From Nonomuraea solani (lineage in GTDB: Bacteria; Actinomycetota; Actinomycetes; Streptosporangiales; Streptosporangiaceae): 64,000 bases of DNA. Under the pieces are notes generated by a model. The model saw nothing but the letters and a program-made list of their open reading frames with translations. It was not told the DNA's origin and searched no databases. The stretch spans positions 310,001-374,000 of the forward strand of contig NZ_FNVT01000010.1 of the NCBI RefSeq assembly GCF_900108335.1, in the 5' to 3' direction. Both the position numbers and the translations under genes were made by a program. How positions within the stretch are numbered: position 1 is the first letter of the stretch; every line of letters begins with the position of its first letter. Below, one piece after another: positions 1 to 7,495 of this stretch.

Positions 1-563
1 GCGGCCAGGGCGAGAGCCAGGACCCGATGTTCACCGTGGCCAACGGCGGCACGATCCAGAACGTGATCATCGACGCCCCGGCCGGTGACGGCATCCACTG
101 CGAGGGGTCGTGCACGATCCGCAACGTGTGGTGGAACGACGTCGGTGAGGACGCCGCGACCTTCAAGAGCTCCAGCTCGTCGGCCACCTACCTGGTGGAC
201 GGCGGCGGCGCCAAGTCCGGCGCGGACAAGGTGTTCCAGCACAACGGCGCCGGCACGGTGACGATCAGGAACTTCCAGGTGCACAGCTCCGGCAAGCTCT
301 ACCGCGCCTGCGGCAACTGCTCCTCCTCCTACCAGCGCCACGTGGTCATGGACGGCGTCACCGCCCGCTCCACCAAGGTCCTGGCCGGGATCAACTCCAA
401 CTGGGGCGACACCGCCCGCTTCAGCCGGATCACGGTGTACGGCAGCGCCACCATCTGCGAACGGTACAAGGGCGTCCCGAAGGGCAGCGAGCCCGAGAAG
501 ATCGGCTCAGGCCCCGACGGCACCCACTGCCGCTATGCGGAGTCCGACATCACCTACCGGTAG
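1..563 (+). CDS. Secreted pectate lyase, C-terminal part (PL3 family), cut by window edge
   Basis: The first complete codon starts at base 3 and 186 residues are visible; the N-terminus and any signal peptide lie outside the window. Pectate lyases cleave de-esterified polygalacturonate by beta-elimination outside the cell. The fragment has the look of a parallel beta-helix lyase of family PL3: repeated short turns, GIHCEGSCTIRNVWW followed by VGEDAATFK, then KVFQHNGAGTV and a late INSNWGDTAR. Several cysteine pairs (HCEGSC, RACGNC, and late single Cys) fit an exported disulfide-bonded enzyme. The gene ends at a TAG followed by a strong hairpin. The family call rests on motif memory, not a search; plant cell-wall degradation is the likely role. 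Confidence 0.85.
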   Translation, partial: GQGESQDPMFTVANGGTIQNVIIDAPAGDGIHCEGSCTIRNVWWNDVGEDAATFKSSSSSATYLVDGGGAKSGADKVFQHNGAGTVTIRNFQVHSSGKLYRACGNCSSSYQRHVVMDGVTARSTKVLAGINSNWGDTARFSRITVYGSATICERYKGVPKGSEPEKIGSGPDGTHCRYAESDITYR

Positions 564-576
564 GCGGGCTTCACGA

Positions 577-616
577 CCGGGCTCCCGTCCTCACGAAGGG
601 CGGGGGCCCGGCCTTT
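577..616 (+). terminator. Rho-independent terminator after the pectate lyase
   Basis: Arms 577-590 and 598-611 pair over 14 positions with two G-U wobbles around a 7-nt loop (tcacgaa), followed by a short T-rich run at 614-618. It sits 14 bp after the pectate lyase stop and just before the convergent end of the next gene, so it may work in both directions. Confidence 0.75.
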
Positions 617-617
617 C

Positions 618-2546
618 TCAGATGGCGATGCGGATGAGGCCGCGGCCCTTGAGGCCGTACAGGGCCCTGCGGGACGGGTCGATGGCGAGGCGGGAGCCGC
701 CGCCGAACCAGTCGCTCGCCAGCCCGTCCACGAGCTTTCTCGCCGTGAACCGGACCAGGTCGATCGTGTAGACGGCGTCCTCGTCGCTCGTGTAGCCGTG
801 GAGCCCGGACAGCAGCAGGTCCCCGCCACGGTCGCAGATCTTGACCGTGCGGGTGACCGTGCGCCTGAGCAGGTCGTACTCGAACAGGACGCCGTCGTTC
901 GTGAGCCCGTACAGGGCCAGGGGCGTGTGCTTGAGGCTCATGACGGCGCTCGCGCCGGGCACCGGCTCGATCTCCCACGTGACCTTGCGCGTGCGCAGGT
1001 CGAAGGCCGCCAGCCGGGCCGCGGGCGTCACCGGCGGCGCGCCGAGTCCTTCCTGGGTGCTGGTGCCCAGGTAGACGGTGCCGAGCAGGGCGGTGAGCGA
1101 GAAGACGGTCTGGCGTTCGACGACCGGGCGGTAGGTGTCGAGCCTGCCGGATCTCGGGTCGTAGACGTCGAGGGCGCCGTTCCGGTGGCCGGGCTCCGGC
1201 TGGGTGGACATGACGATCAGGCCGGTCAGCCTGTCGTGGCACAGGTCCTTGGGCCGGTCCTGGTTGTGGCCGGTGCGCAGCAGCAGCTTCGCCTCGGGGT
1301 CGCCCGCGCGGTGGGAGTAGAGGGCGGCCTGGGTGTAGACGCCCAGGTACGTGGTGTCCTTGACGGTCATGATGGTCTTCGGCTCGCCGGGCACGGCCAG
1401 CCGGGTGACCTTGCCGGTGGCCAGGTCGTGCAGGTCGCAGCCGCCCTTGCCGCCGACGTAGACGATCTTCCCGTCGGAGTGCACCGACATGGGCTCCTCG
1501 GGGGCCGCGGTGAAGCCCTTCTGGACGTGGCTCACGTAGTCGATCGTGCCGGTGGCCGGGTCGTAGATGAAGATCCCGGGGTCCTGGAGGCCGTAGACGC
1601 GCCCCTCGTGCTCCAGGATGCGCACGGTGGCCGCCTCGGGGTAGGGCACGCCGAGCACCTCGTACGTGCCGTCCGCGACGCGGTAGCGGTAGAGCGTCCC
1701 GGTCGGGCGGCCGGCGAAGTAGACCCAGCCGTCGTGGATCAGCACCGAGACGATGTACTTCTCGCCGGGGGCGGTGGCCTTGACGACCTGGTACGCGGCC
1801 GGATTCGCCTTCTCCAGCACGATCAGCTCGGCCAGCGAGTTCATCCCGCCCGCCACGTGGGTGTCGCTGATCGACATGCTGGACACCCAGTCGCGGTCGG
1901 CCACCTCGGCGGGCAGCAGCTCCCGCTTCTCGCCGGTCTTCCTGTCGATCGCGACGAGGTGGGCGTTGGTGCCGACCCCGGCGTAGACGTGGGTGCCGTC
2001 GGCCTGGACGCTGCGGACGTACGCCTCGCCGGGGGCCGGTTGGCCCAGGTCGCGGCTGGTGCCGGTGGCGGGGTCGTACTCCACCACGCGGCCCGGCTGC
2101 GACATCCCCAGGTAGACCTTGCCGTCGGGCGAGGAGGCCATGGTCCAGATGTAGGGGTCGGGGTACTCCGCGACCTTCGTGGTCGTGCCCGTCAGGGTGT
2201 CGATCTTGTAGAGGTCCGAGCGGGAATGGGTGCCCGCGTAGACGTCGGTGCCCACCTTGCACATCGCCCAGATGCCCACCCCGGTGGGGATGTCGAAGTG
2301 GGCCGTGACCCTGTCCTGGCTCAGGTCCCAGGCGCCGACGACGTTGGGCGCCAGGCCCCGCGAGCCCATGTAGAGCACGTCGCCCACGAACTCGCCGTTG
2401 CCCAGCGGGCTGGCGACGCTCGCCGGTCCGAGGTCGGTGATCGTGCCCACGGGCTCGCGATCCAAGGCCAGGGCGGGAGTCGCGGGGAGGGTGGCCGCCG
2501 CGGCCGAGGCGGCGGCGGCTTGGAGGAAACGGCGGCGGGGGATCAT
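618..2546 (-). CDS. Tat-exported beta-propeller protein, paralogue 1
   Basis: 642 residues. The N-terminus MIPRRRFLQAAAASAAAA is a twin-arginine signal (RRRFLQ) with a likely cleavage after ALA near residue 28, so the protein is probably exported folded. The mature part is built of repeating beta blades with motifs such as VYAGTHSRSDLYKID, KVYLGMSQPG and VYVGGKGG, as in PQQ-like/WD40-like propellers. It is clearly paralogous to the protein at 4117-6093: shared landmarks include GPASV near the N-terminus, PGEPK, GH(N/D)Q, FDLRTRKV and a late GL..DW. No catalytic residues can be assigned; binding or lyase activity on a carbohydrate is a guess. It follows the two amidohydrolase genes with a 43-bp gap that carries its own promoter and operator candidate. 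Start ATG has GAGGAG upstream. Confidence 0.85.
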   Translation of the reverse strand: MIPRRRFLQAAAASAAAATLPATPALALDREPVGTITDLGPASVASPLGNGEFVGDVLYMGSRGLAPNVVGAWDLSQDRVTAHFDIPTGVGIWAMCKVGTDVYAGTHSRSDLYKIDTLTGTTTKVAEYPDPYIWTMASSPDGKVYLGMSQPGRVVEYDPATGTSRDLGQPAPGEAYVRSVQADGTHVYAGVGTNAHLVAIDRKTGEKRELLPAEVADRDWVSSMSISDTHVAGGMNSLAELIVLEKANPAAYQVVKATAPGEKYIVSVLIHDGWVYFAGRPTGTLYRYRVADGTYEVLGVPYPEAATVRILEHEGRVYGLQDPGIFIYDPATGTIDYVSHVQKGFTAAPEEPMSVHSDGKIVYVGGKGGCDLHDLATGKVTRLAVPGEPKTIMTVKDTTYLGVYTQAALYSHRAGDPEAKLLLRTGHNQDRPKDLCHDRLTGLIVMSTQPEPGHRNGALDVYDPRSGRLDTYRPVVERQTVFSLTALLGTVYLGTSTQEGLGAPPVTPAARLAAFDLRTRKVTWEIEPVPGASAVMSLKHTPLALYGLTNDGVLFEYDLLRRTVTRTVKICDRGGDLLLSGLHGYTSDEDAVYTIDLVRFTARKLVDGLASDWFGGGSRLAIDPSRRALYGLKGRGLIRIAI

Positions 2547-2578
2547 GCGCGGGCTCTCCTCGGGAAGGTTGGCCGCAC

Positions 2579-2606
2579 GCTATAACGGTCTAGGCCGTAA
2601 TGTCCA
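2579..2606 (-). promoter_or_regulatory. Promoter with embedded DasR-like operator for the first propeller gene
   Basis: Read on the minus strand, a -35 box TGGACA (2601-2606) and a -10 box TATAGC (2579-2584) are 16 nt apart. The spacer contains ACGGCCTAGACCGT (2585-2598), a 14-bp palindrome with one mismatched pair. It resembles the GGTCTAGACC core of GntR/HutC-family DasR sites. A repressor bound here would block both promoter elements. The site overlaps the stop codon of the upstream amidohydrolase. Confidence 0.6.
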
Positions 2607-3318
2607 GACCGAAGAGCCGGGCCGCGTTCCGCCACGCGACCAGCTCCGCCGTCTCGGCGTCCAGGTTCGCGGCCGCCACCGCGCCGAACGCCGACGCCGG
2701 GTCGATGAGGGTCGAGTCGGTGCCGAACAGCAGGCGCGTGCGGTCCACCCGGGCCGCCACCCGGGCGATGCGACCGGCCGGGGCGTGGGAGTAGCAGGGC
2801 TCCAGGTAGAGGCGGTCGCAGGCGTTCGCGGCCTCGATGGCGTGGGCATACCCTTCGGCGCCCATGTGGCCCGCGATGACCCGCAGGCCGGGCGTGTCGG
2901 CGCAGGTCTGGGCCAGGTCCAGCACCGTGGTGCCCCACGTGTGGACGAGTGCCGGCAGCCCGGCCTCCGCGACCATGGCCAGCGCCTCACGCGTCTGGGG
3001 CGAGGCGGCGGAGGAGCCGGTGTAGTCGGTGTGGATCTTGACGCCGGCGAACCGGCCGGTGGGAAGGTATTCCCGCAGGTCACGCTCGGCGTCGGCCAGT
3101 CTGCGGGGGTTGACGGTGACGTAGCCGAGGTGGCGGTCCTGCGTGGCCAGCCAGTCGGCCAGGGCCCGGTTGCCCGCCGGGGCGTCGTAGATCACCGCCT
3201 CGGTGGCCGACACGATCGACAGGTCGATGCCGAAGCGGTCCATGGTGGCCACGTTGGCCCCGGCGACGTCCATGGTGAAGAACCACGGGCCCCAGTGGGC
3301 GTGCACATCGATGATCAT
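2590..3318 (-). CDS. Amidohydrolase-2 family metal-dependent hydrolase, intact metal site (module 1)
   Basis: 242 residues, short for the amidohydrolase superfamily (usually about 280-350). The TIM-barrel metal residues are present: HxH at residues 6 and 8 (DVHAHWG), Lys94 in VKIHTD, His126 in LVHTWG, His151 in AGHMG and Asp201 in FGTDST. Members hydrolyse or decarboxylate cyclic amides, lactones and aromatic acids; the substrate here is unknown. The start ATG overlaps the stop of the upstream gene (ATGA at 3315-3318), so the two are translationally coupled. Its upstream partner has lost these residues, which suggests a hetero-oligomer. It resembles the protein at 6776-7495 more than it resembles its own neighbour. 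Confidence 0.85.
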   Translation of the reverse strand: MIIDVHAHWGPWFFTMDVAGANVATMDRFGIDLSIVSATEAVIYDAPAGNRALADWLATQDRHLGYVTVNPRRLADAERDLREYLPTGRFAGVKIHTDYTGSSAASPQTREALAMVAEAGLPALVHTWGTTVLDLAQTCADTPGLRVIAGHMGAEGYAHAIEAANACDRLYLEPCYSHAPAGRIARVAARVDRTRLLFGTDSTLIDPASAFGAVAAANLDAETAELVAWRNAARLFGLDITA

Positions 3319-4040
3319 CCGAGCAGCCTCCGCGCGTTGCCGCCCGCCACGGCGGCGATCTCTTGGGGGGTCAGACCGCTGGTCGCCAGGCGCAGGAGCG
3401 GGACGACGGGCTCGTAGTGGGGGGTGCGCGAGCCGTACAGGAGCCGGTCCGCCGGTACGGTCTCCAGCGCGTCGGGGGAGTTGAGCAGCCGGGTCGAGGT
3501 GTGGAAGCCGGGCTCGTCGGCGGCGACGACCAGGAAGTCGCCGAGGTGGTAGAAGTGCGTGTCGAGGAAGACCACCGTGGCGTCCAGGCCCGAGAACGGC
3601 TGCCAGAACCGCCGCACGTCGCCGCCGGTCAGCACCACCAGCCCGAGCGTGGCCGCCCTCCTGGCGACGTGCCGGACCGAGGGGAAGCCCGCCTCGACGC
3701 CCTGCTCGCCGGGGAAGAGCCGGATCGCCCGGACGCCCAGCGGCGCCAGCCGGTCGATCTCCCGCACCGCGCCGATGGGATCGCGCAGATCCACGGTCCC
3801 GACCGGCACGACGGCGTCGCCCAGGGCCAGGACCTCGTCGTTTCCCGACCGCGTGTCGAACAGGGCGGCCCGCAGGGACGCCACCGCGCCGGCCCGGATC
3901 CGGTGTGAGGCCAAGGTCTTCAGGACGGTCTCCGGGGTGCCCGGTGGGCCGTCGCGGTCGGGGTACGCGCCGACCAGCACGTCCACGTCCAGGGTCACTT
4001 CGAGCTCGCCGACCAGTTCCCGCGCGTCGAACGCCGTCAC
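3315..4040 (-). CDS. Amidohydrolase-like protein, metal site lost (module 1)
   Basis: 241 residues with the length, blade order and C-terminal helix (VAGGNARRLLG) of the short amidohydrolases around it, but without the metal ligands. The HxH position reads DVDVLVG (residues 18-24), the barrel-strand His is replaced in LVVLTGG, and the final Asp is Arg205 in LYGSRTP. It is probably not a hydrolase; a partner or regulatory subunit for the coupled downstream enzyme is more likely. The GTG start at 4040 has GGAGG upstream and lies 77 bp from the divergent propeller gene. This is the first gene of the leftward operon. Confidence 0.75.
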   Translation of the reverse strand: MTAFDARELVGELEVTLDVDVLVGAYPDRDGPPGTPETVLKTLASHRIRAGAVASLRAALFDTRSGNDEVLALGDAVVPVGTVDLRDPIGAVREIDRLAPLGVRAIRLFPGEQGVEAGFPSVRHVARRAATLGLVVLTGGDVRRFWQPFSGLDATVVFLDTHFYHLGDFLVVAADEPGFHTSTRLLNSPDALETVPADRLLYGSRTPHYEPVVPLLRLATSGLTPQEIAAVAGGNARRLLG

Positions 4041-4053
4041 ACCCGTACCTCCA

Positions 4054-4101
4054 TTGACTAATCGCGCTCAGCAGATTACGGTCTGGGCCAAAATTGGGCA
4101 A
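4054..4101. promoter_or_regulatory. Divergent promoters sharing a second DasR-like operator
   Basis: Rightward: -35 TTGACT (4054-4059), 17-nt spacer, -10 TACGGT (4077-4082). Leftward, on the minus strand: -35 TTGCCC (4096-4101), 17-nt spacer, -10 TAATCT (4073-4078). Both pairs have ideal spacing. ACGGTCTGGGCCAA (4078-4091) lies across the rightward -10 and inside the leftward spacer, and ACGGTCTRGGCC is shared with the site at 2585-2598 (14 of 17 bases identical when extended). One repressor could control all three transcripts of the cluster. Confidence 0.6.
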
Positions 4102-4116
4102 CAAGGAGGTGCGGCC

Positions 4117-6093
4117 GTGCCGCGCAGGTCCCTCGCCGTTTTAGCCGCTCTCGCCGTGACCCTGTCGCTGACGGCGGTCCCCGCTGAGGCGACGCCCCGC
4201 ACATGTGACCGGCCCCGCGTGGAGACGTTCGGTCCCGCGTCGGTCACCGGAGCCATCGTGGGAGCCGCCGTCCACGAGGGCAGGGCGTACGTGGTCGCGC
4301 GCGGCCAGAAACCGCCCGTGCTGGCCGAGATCGACCTGGCCACCCGGAAAGTCGTCAGGAGCGTCCGCCTGCCCGACGCCCCGGCGACCGGCGAACCCGA
4401 GGGCGGCTGGGCCACCGCCGTGTCCGGCGGCAAGGTGTACGTCGGCACCTACCCCGTACCCGACCTCTACAGCTTCGACCCGGCCACCGGCGAGGTCGCG
4501 CACCTGGCCACGCTGGGCAGGAACGGCGGCTTCGTCTGGAGCCTGGCCGCCGCGCCCGACGGCACCCTCTACGCGGGCACCTACCCCGACGGCCGCGTCA
4601 AGGAGTACGTCCCCGCCACCGGCGCGATCCGCGACTTCGGCGTGCTGGCCGCCGGGGAGCGCTACGTCAGGGCGGTCGCCGCCGACGCCGTGAACGTCTA
4701 CGCCGGCCTGCTCGACAAGGGCAGGCTCGTCGCGATCGACCGCGCGACCGGCGCCGTCAAGGAGCTGGCCCAGGGCACGGCCGGCATCGGCGTCGTCGCC
4801 GACCACGGCGACCGCGTGCTCGCGGTGAGCGGGCCCACGCTGATCGACGTGCGCAAGGACGGCACCGACATCAGGCGCGTCGCCCTCGGCTCGGGCAGCC
4901 TCGACGCCCTCACCGTGGCCCCCGACGGCACCGTCTACGGCACCTCGCGCCCCGATGGCGCCGTCCACCGCTACCGCACCGGCGACGGCGCGATCACCAA
5001 GGTCGCCGACCCGCCGTCGCAGGACGACGAGACCCGGCGGCTCGCCCTCGTGGACGACCACACCCTGGTGGGCTTCTCCGGCAGCGGCGGCATGTGGTCG
5101 CTGGACCTGCGTACCGGTGTCCCGGACTTCACCGACCTGATCGAGGCCGGCCTGCCGAGCGGCCCCGAGCGCCCGCAGAGCATGCTGCTGGTGCCCGGCC
5201 GCGCCGTCTACGTCGGCGGCCACTTCTTCATGGACGTGCGTGACCTGCGCACCGGGAAGCAGCGCAGGTTCCGCGTCCCCGGCGAGCCCAAGGACCTGGT
5301 GCGGCGCGGCGACAAGATCTACGCCGCCATCTACCCCAGCGGGCAGATCATCTCCATCGACCTGCGCACCGACCGGGTGCGTGGCGTGGCCCACCTGGGT
5401 CACGACCAGCAGCGCCCGTGGGACATCGAGTACGACCCCGTCACCGACAAACTGCTGGTCGCCTCCGCCCCGCTCGGCGGCAGACTCGAAGGCGCCCTGT
5501 CCGTCATCGACCCCCGCACCGGCCGGGTCGACTCCTACCTCGGCGTCATCCCCGGCCAGAGCCTGATGAGCCTCTCGCTCGACTCCCGCAGGGGCGTCGT
5601 CTACCTGGGCGGCGACGTGCTCGGCGGCGGCGGTGTCACCCCGGTCAAGACCACGGCCTCCGTCGCCGCCTTCGACCTCAGGACCCGCAAGGTCCGGTGG
5701 CAGGCCGACCCGGTGCCGAACATGCGCACATTCCAGGACATCAAGGTCCACGACGGCCTGCTGTACGGCGTCTACAAGCGCGATTCCGGCGCCTGGATCG
5801 CCCTCGACCTGGCCACCAGGACCGTCAAGCACCAGGGCACCCTGTCCGGGTACGGCGAGCTGACCGTGCACCGCGGCAAGGTGTTCGCCAGTACGTTCTT
5901 CGGCGGCGGCAACGCCTACGAGCTGGGCGCCGAGACCCGGCACCTGGCCACCGGCCTGGGCGACGACTGGTACACCAACCCGCAGCTCCACTTCGAGCCC
6001 GGCTCCTGGCGCGCGTGGGCGCTGAGCGGCCGGCACCTGGCCAGGATCGACCTCGACCCGCGCTGCCCGCTCCTGACCATCACCCAGAGCTGA
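4117..6093 (+). CDS. Secreted beta-propeller protein, paralogue 2
   Basis: 658 residues. The GTG at 4117 is chosen because AAGGAGGT ends 6 nt before it and it opens a classical signal peptide (positively charged VPRRS, then a hydrophobic stretch, cleavage near PAEA). Blade-like repeats run through the protein: VYVGTYPVPDLYSFD, TLYAGTYPDGRVKEY, VYAGLLDKGRLVAID, IYAAIYPSGQIISID. It is a paralogue of the 618-2546 protein, although that one uses a Tat signal. One Cys near the mature N-terminus (TCDRP) and one near the C-terminus (DPRCPLL) could close the propeller ring by a disulfide. It is followed at once by amidohydrolase genes (TGATG overlap), the mirror image of the leftward module. Function unknown. 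Confidence 0.85.
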   Translation: MPRRSLAVLAALAVTLSLTAVPAEATPRTCDRPRVETFGPASVTGAIVGAAVHEGRAYVVARGQKPPVLAEIDLATRKVVRSVRLPDAPATGEPEGGWATAVSGGKVYVGTYPVPDLYSFDPATGEVAHLATLGRNGGFVWSLAAAPDGTLYAGTYPDGRVKEYVPATGAIRDFGVLAAGERYVRAVAADAVNVYAGLLDKGRLVAIDRATGAVKELAQGTAGIGVVADHGDRVLAVSGPTLIDVRKDGTDIRRVALGSGSLDALTVAPDGTVYGTSRPDGAVHRYRTGDGAITKVADPPSQDDETRRLALVDDHTLVGFSGSGGMWSLDLRTGVPDFTDLIEAGLPSGPERPQSMLLVPGRAVYVGGHFFMDVRDLRTGKQRRFRVPGEPKDLVRRGDKIYAAIYPSGQIISIDLRTDRVRGVAHLGHDQQRPWDIEYDPVTDKLLVASAPLGGRLEGALSVIDPRTGRVDSYLGVIPGQSLMSLSLDSRRGVVYLGGDVLGGGGVTPVKTTASVAAFDLRTRKVRWQADPVPNMRTFQDIKVHDGLLYGVYKRDSGAWIALDLATRTVKHQGTLSGYGELTVHRGKVFASTFFGGGNAYELGAETRHLATGLGDDWYTNPQLHFEPGSWRAWALSGRHLARIDLDPRCPLLTITQS

Positions 6094-6779
6094 TGCCGGA
6101 CTTCGTGCTGGACGCCCACCGGCTCATCGGCCCCGTGCCCTTCGACGACCTGCCGCGCGACCCGCGGCCGGAGATGGACCGGCTGGGCGTCCACCAGGCT
6201 CTCGTGACCCACACCCTCAGCCTCTATTCCGACGTCCGCGCCGGGAACGAGGCCCTGTTCGACGTCGGCGACCCCCGGCTGCGGCCGGTGCCGGTGCTGC
6301 TGCCGGAGCCGTTCGAGCCGGTGCCGGACTGGGACGTGCCCATGGTGCGGCTCTGCCCGGCCCGGCACCGCTTCGACCTGACAGGGCCTACCTCCCTGCG
6401 CCGGCTGGCCGCCCTGGGCACCACCGTGGCCATCGAACTCGACGAGACCTCCCCGGCGGAGCTGATCGCCCTCGCCGGGCGGCTGCCCGGACTGCGCGTC
6501 CTGCTGCTCAACCCCGGCTACCGGCGGCTGCGCGCGATCGGTGAGCTCATGGCCGAGCTCCCCGATCTGTGGCTGGAGATCGGCACCGTCAACACCCAGC
6601 ACGGCGTCGAGTGGCTGGCCGGGCACGTCGGGGCCGAGCGGCTGGTGTTCGGCACCGGCGCGCCCGTCCTGGACGACTGCGGCCCCCGGTTCCTGCTCGA
6701 CCATCTCGACCTGCCGGAGGCCGACATCGACCTGATCGCGGCGGGTGGCAGCCTGTTCGCGGAAGGAGGCCCGCGATGA
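6093..6779 (+). CDS. Amidohydrolase-like protein, metal site lost (module 2)
   Basis: 228 residues. It begins MPDFVLDAHRLIGP: the first His of HxH is kept (His9) but the second is Leu11. The usual His of the later barrel strand is Asn140 in LLLNPGY, and the final Asp is replaced (Gly189 in FGTGAP). The fold pattern and C-terminus otherwise match the neighbouring amidohydrolases. It is likely an inactive partner of the next gene, as in the leftward module. The start ATG shares one base with the propeller stop (TGATG) and the stop overlaps the next start (ATGA), so this is tight translational coupling. Confidence 0.75.
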   Translation: MPDFVLDAHRLIGPVPFDDLPRDPRPEMDRLGVHQALVTHTLSLYSDVRAGNEALFDVGDPRLRPVPVLLPEPFEPVPDWDVPMVRLCPARHRFDLTGPTSLRRLAALGTTVAIELDETSPAELIALAGRLPGLRVLLLNPGYRRLRAIGELMAELPDLWLEIGTVNTQHGVEWLAGHVGAERLVFGTGAPVLDDCGPRFLLDHLDLPEADIDLIAAGGSLFAEGGPR

Positions 6780-7495
6780 TCCTGGACGCGCACGGTCACC
6801 TGGGTCCCTGGCCCGACTTCCTCATCCCCGACCCGTCGGCCGTCGGCCTGGTCGCCTCGATGGACCGGCTCGGGATCGACGCCATCGGGATCAGTCACCT
6901 GCTCGCCGTCGGGCCGTGCGCGGAGGAGGGCAACCGGCTGGCGTTCGCCGCGGCCGAGCGGCATCCGGGGCGGTTCGGGGTGTGGCAGGTGTACAACCCG
7001 CACCAGCGCAACCGGCTCACCCGGGACGGTGTCTGGGGGGTCAAGATCCATCCGGACGTGCACGAGTGCCGTCTCGACGACGCCCGTTACGACCCGGTGT
7101 GGGAGCTCGGCCTGCCGGTGCTCGCCCACGGCCAGACGGACTCGCCGTGGAGCGACCCGGCGCGGTTCGCCACCGTGGCCGGGCGGCACCCGGGCGTACC
7201 GCTGCTGCTCGGGCACGCCGGGCTCTGGCCGCACGGGTTCGCCAGGGCGGCCGAGCTGGTGAGCGGGCATCCGAACGTCTACCTGGAGATCTGCGGCTCC
7301 AGGATGACCGGCCGCTGGATCGCCCGGCTCGCCGCCCTGCTGGGGGCCGACCGCGTGGTGTACGGCTCCGACGCCTGCTTCCTCGACCTGCGTGTCGGCT
7401 TCGGCCGCGTCGCCCTCGCCCCGCTCGACCCCGCCGGCCGGGCCCTCATCCAGGGCGGCAACCTGGCCCGCCTCCTGAAGGGACGCCTCCCATGA
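6776..7495 (+). CDS. Amidohydrolase-2 family metal-dependent hydrolase, intact metal site (module 2)
   Basis: 239 residues, close in length and layout to the enzyme at 2590-3318. The metal and catalytic residues are visible: His6 and His8 in DAHGHLG, Lys90 in VKIHPDV, His118 in LAHGQT, His147 in LGHAGL and Asp199 in YGSDAC. Cytoplasmic, with no signal peptide. A good Shine-Dalgarno (GGAAGGAGG) precedes the ATG, which overlaps the upstream stop. It also overlaps the aminotransferase gene downstream (ATGA at 7492-7495), so hydrolase and aminotransferase probably act on the same compound. The substrate is unknown. Confidence 0.85.
   Translation: MILDAHGHLGPWPDFLIPDPSAVGLVASMDRLGIDAIGISHLLAVGPCAEEGNRLAFAAAERHPGRFGVWQVYNPHQRNRLTRDGVWGVKIHPDVHECRLDDARYDPVWELGLPVLAHGQTDSPWSDPARFATVAGRHPGVPLLLGHAGLWPHGFARAAELVSGHPNVYLEICGSRMTGRWIARLAALLGADRVVYGSDACFLDLRVGFGRVALAPLDPAGRALIQGGNLARLLKGRLP

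Noticed and set aside
798..2585. Long open frame on the plus strand opposite the first propeller gene
   Set aside because: It is the antisense shadow expected in GC-rich DNA: Arg/Gly/Asp/Val-rich, no domain, no ribosome-binding site. Similar long frames opposite other genes were left out for the same reason.
2905..2914. GGTCTGGGCC inside the amidohydrolase gene, like the operator core
   Set aside because: It encodes conserved residues (AQTCAD), lacks the flanking ACGG/CCGT bases and is not near a promoter. A weaker match at 31118-31127 was rejected too.
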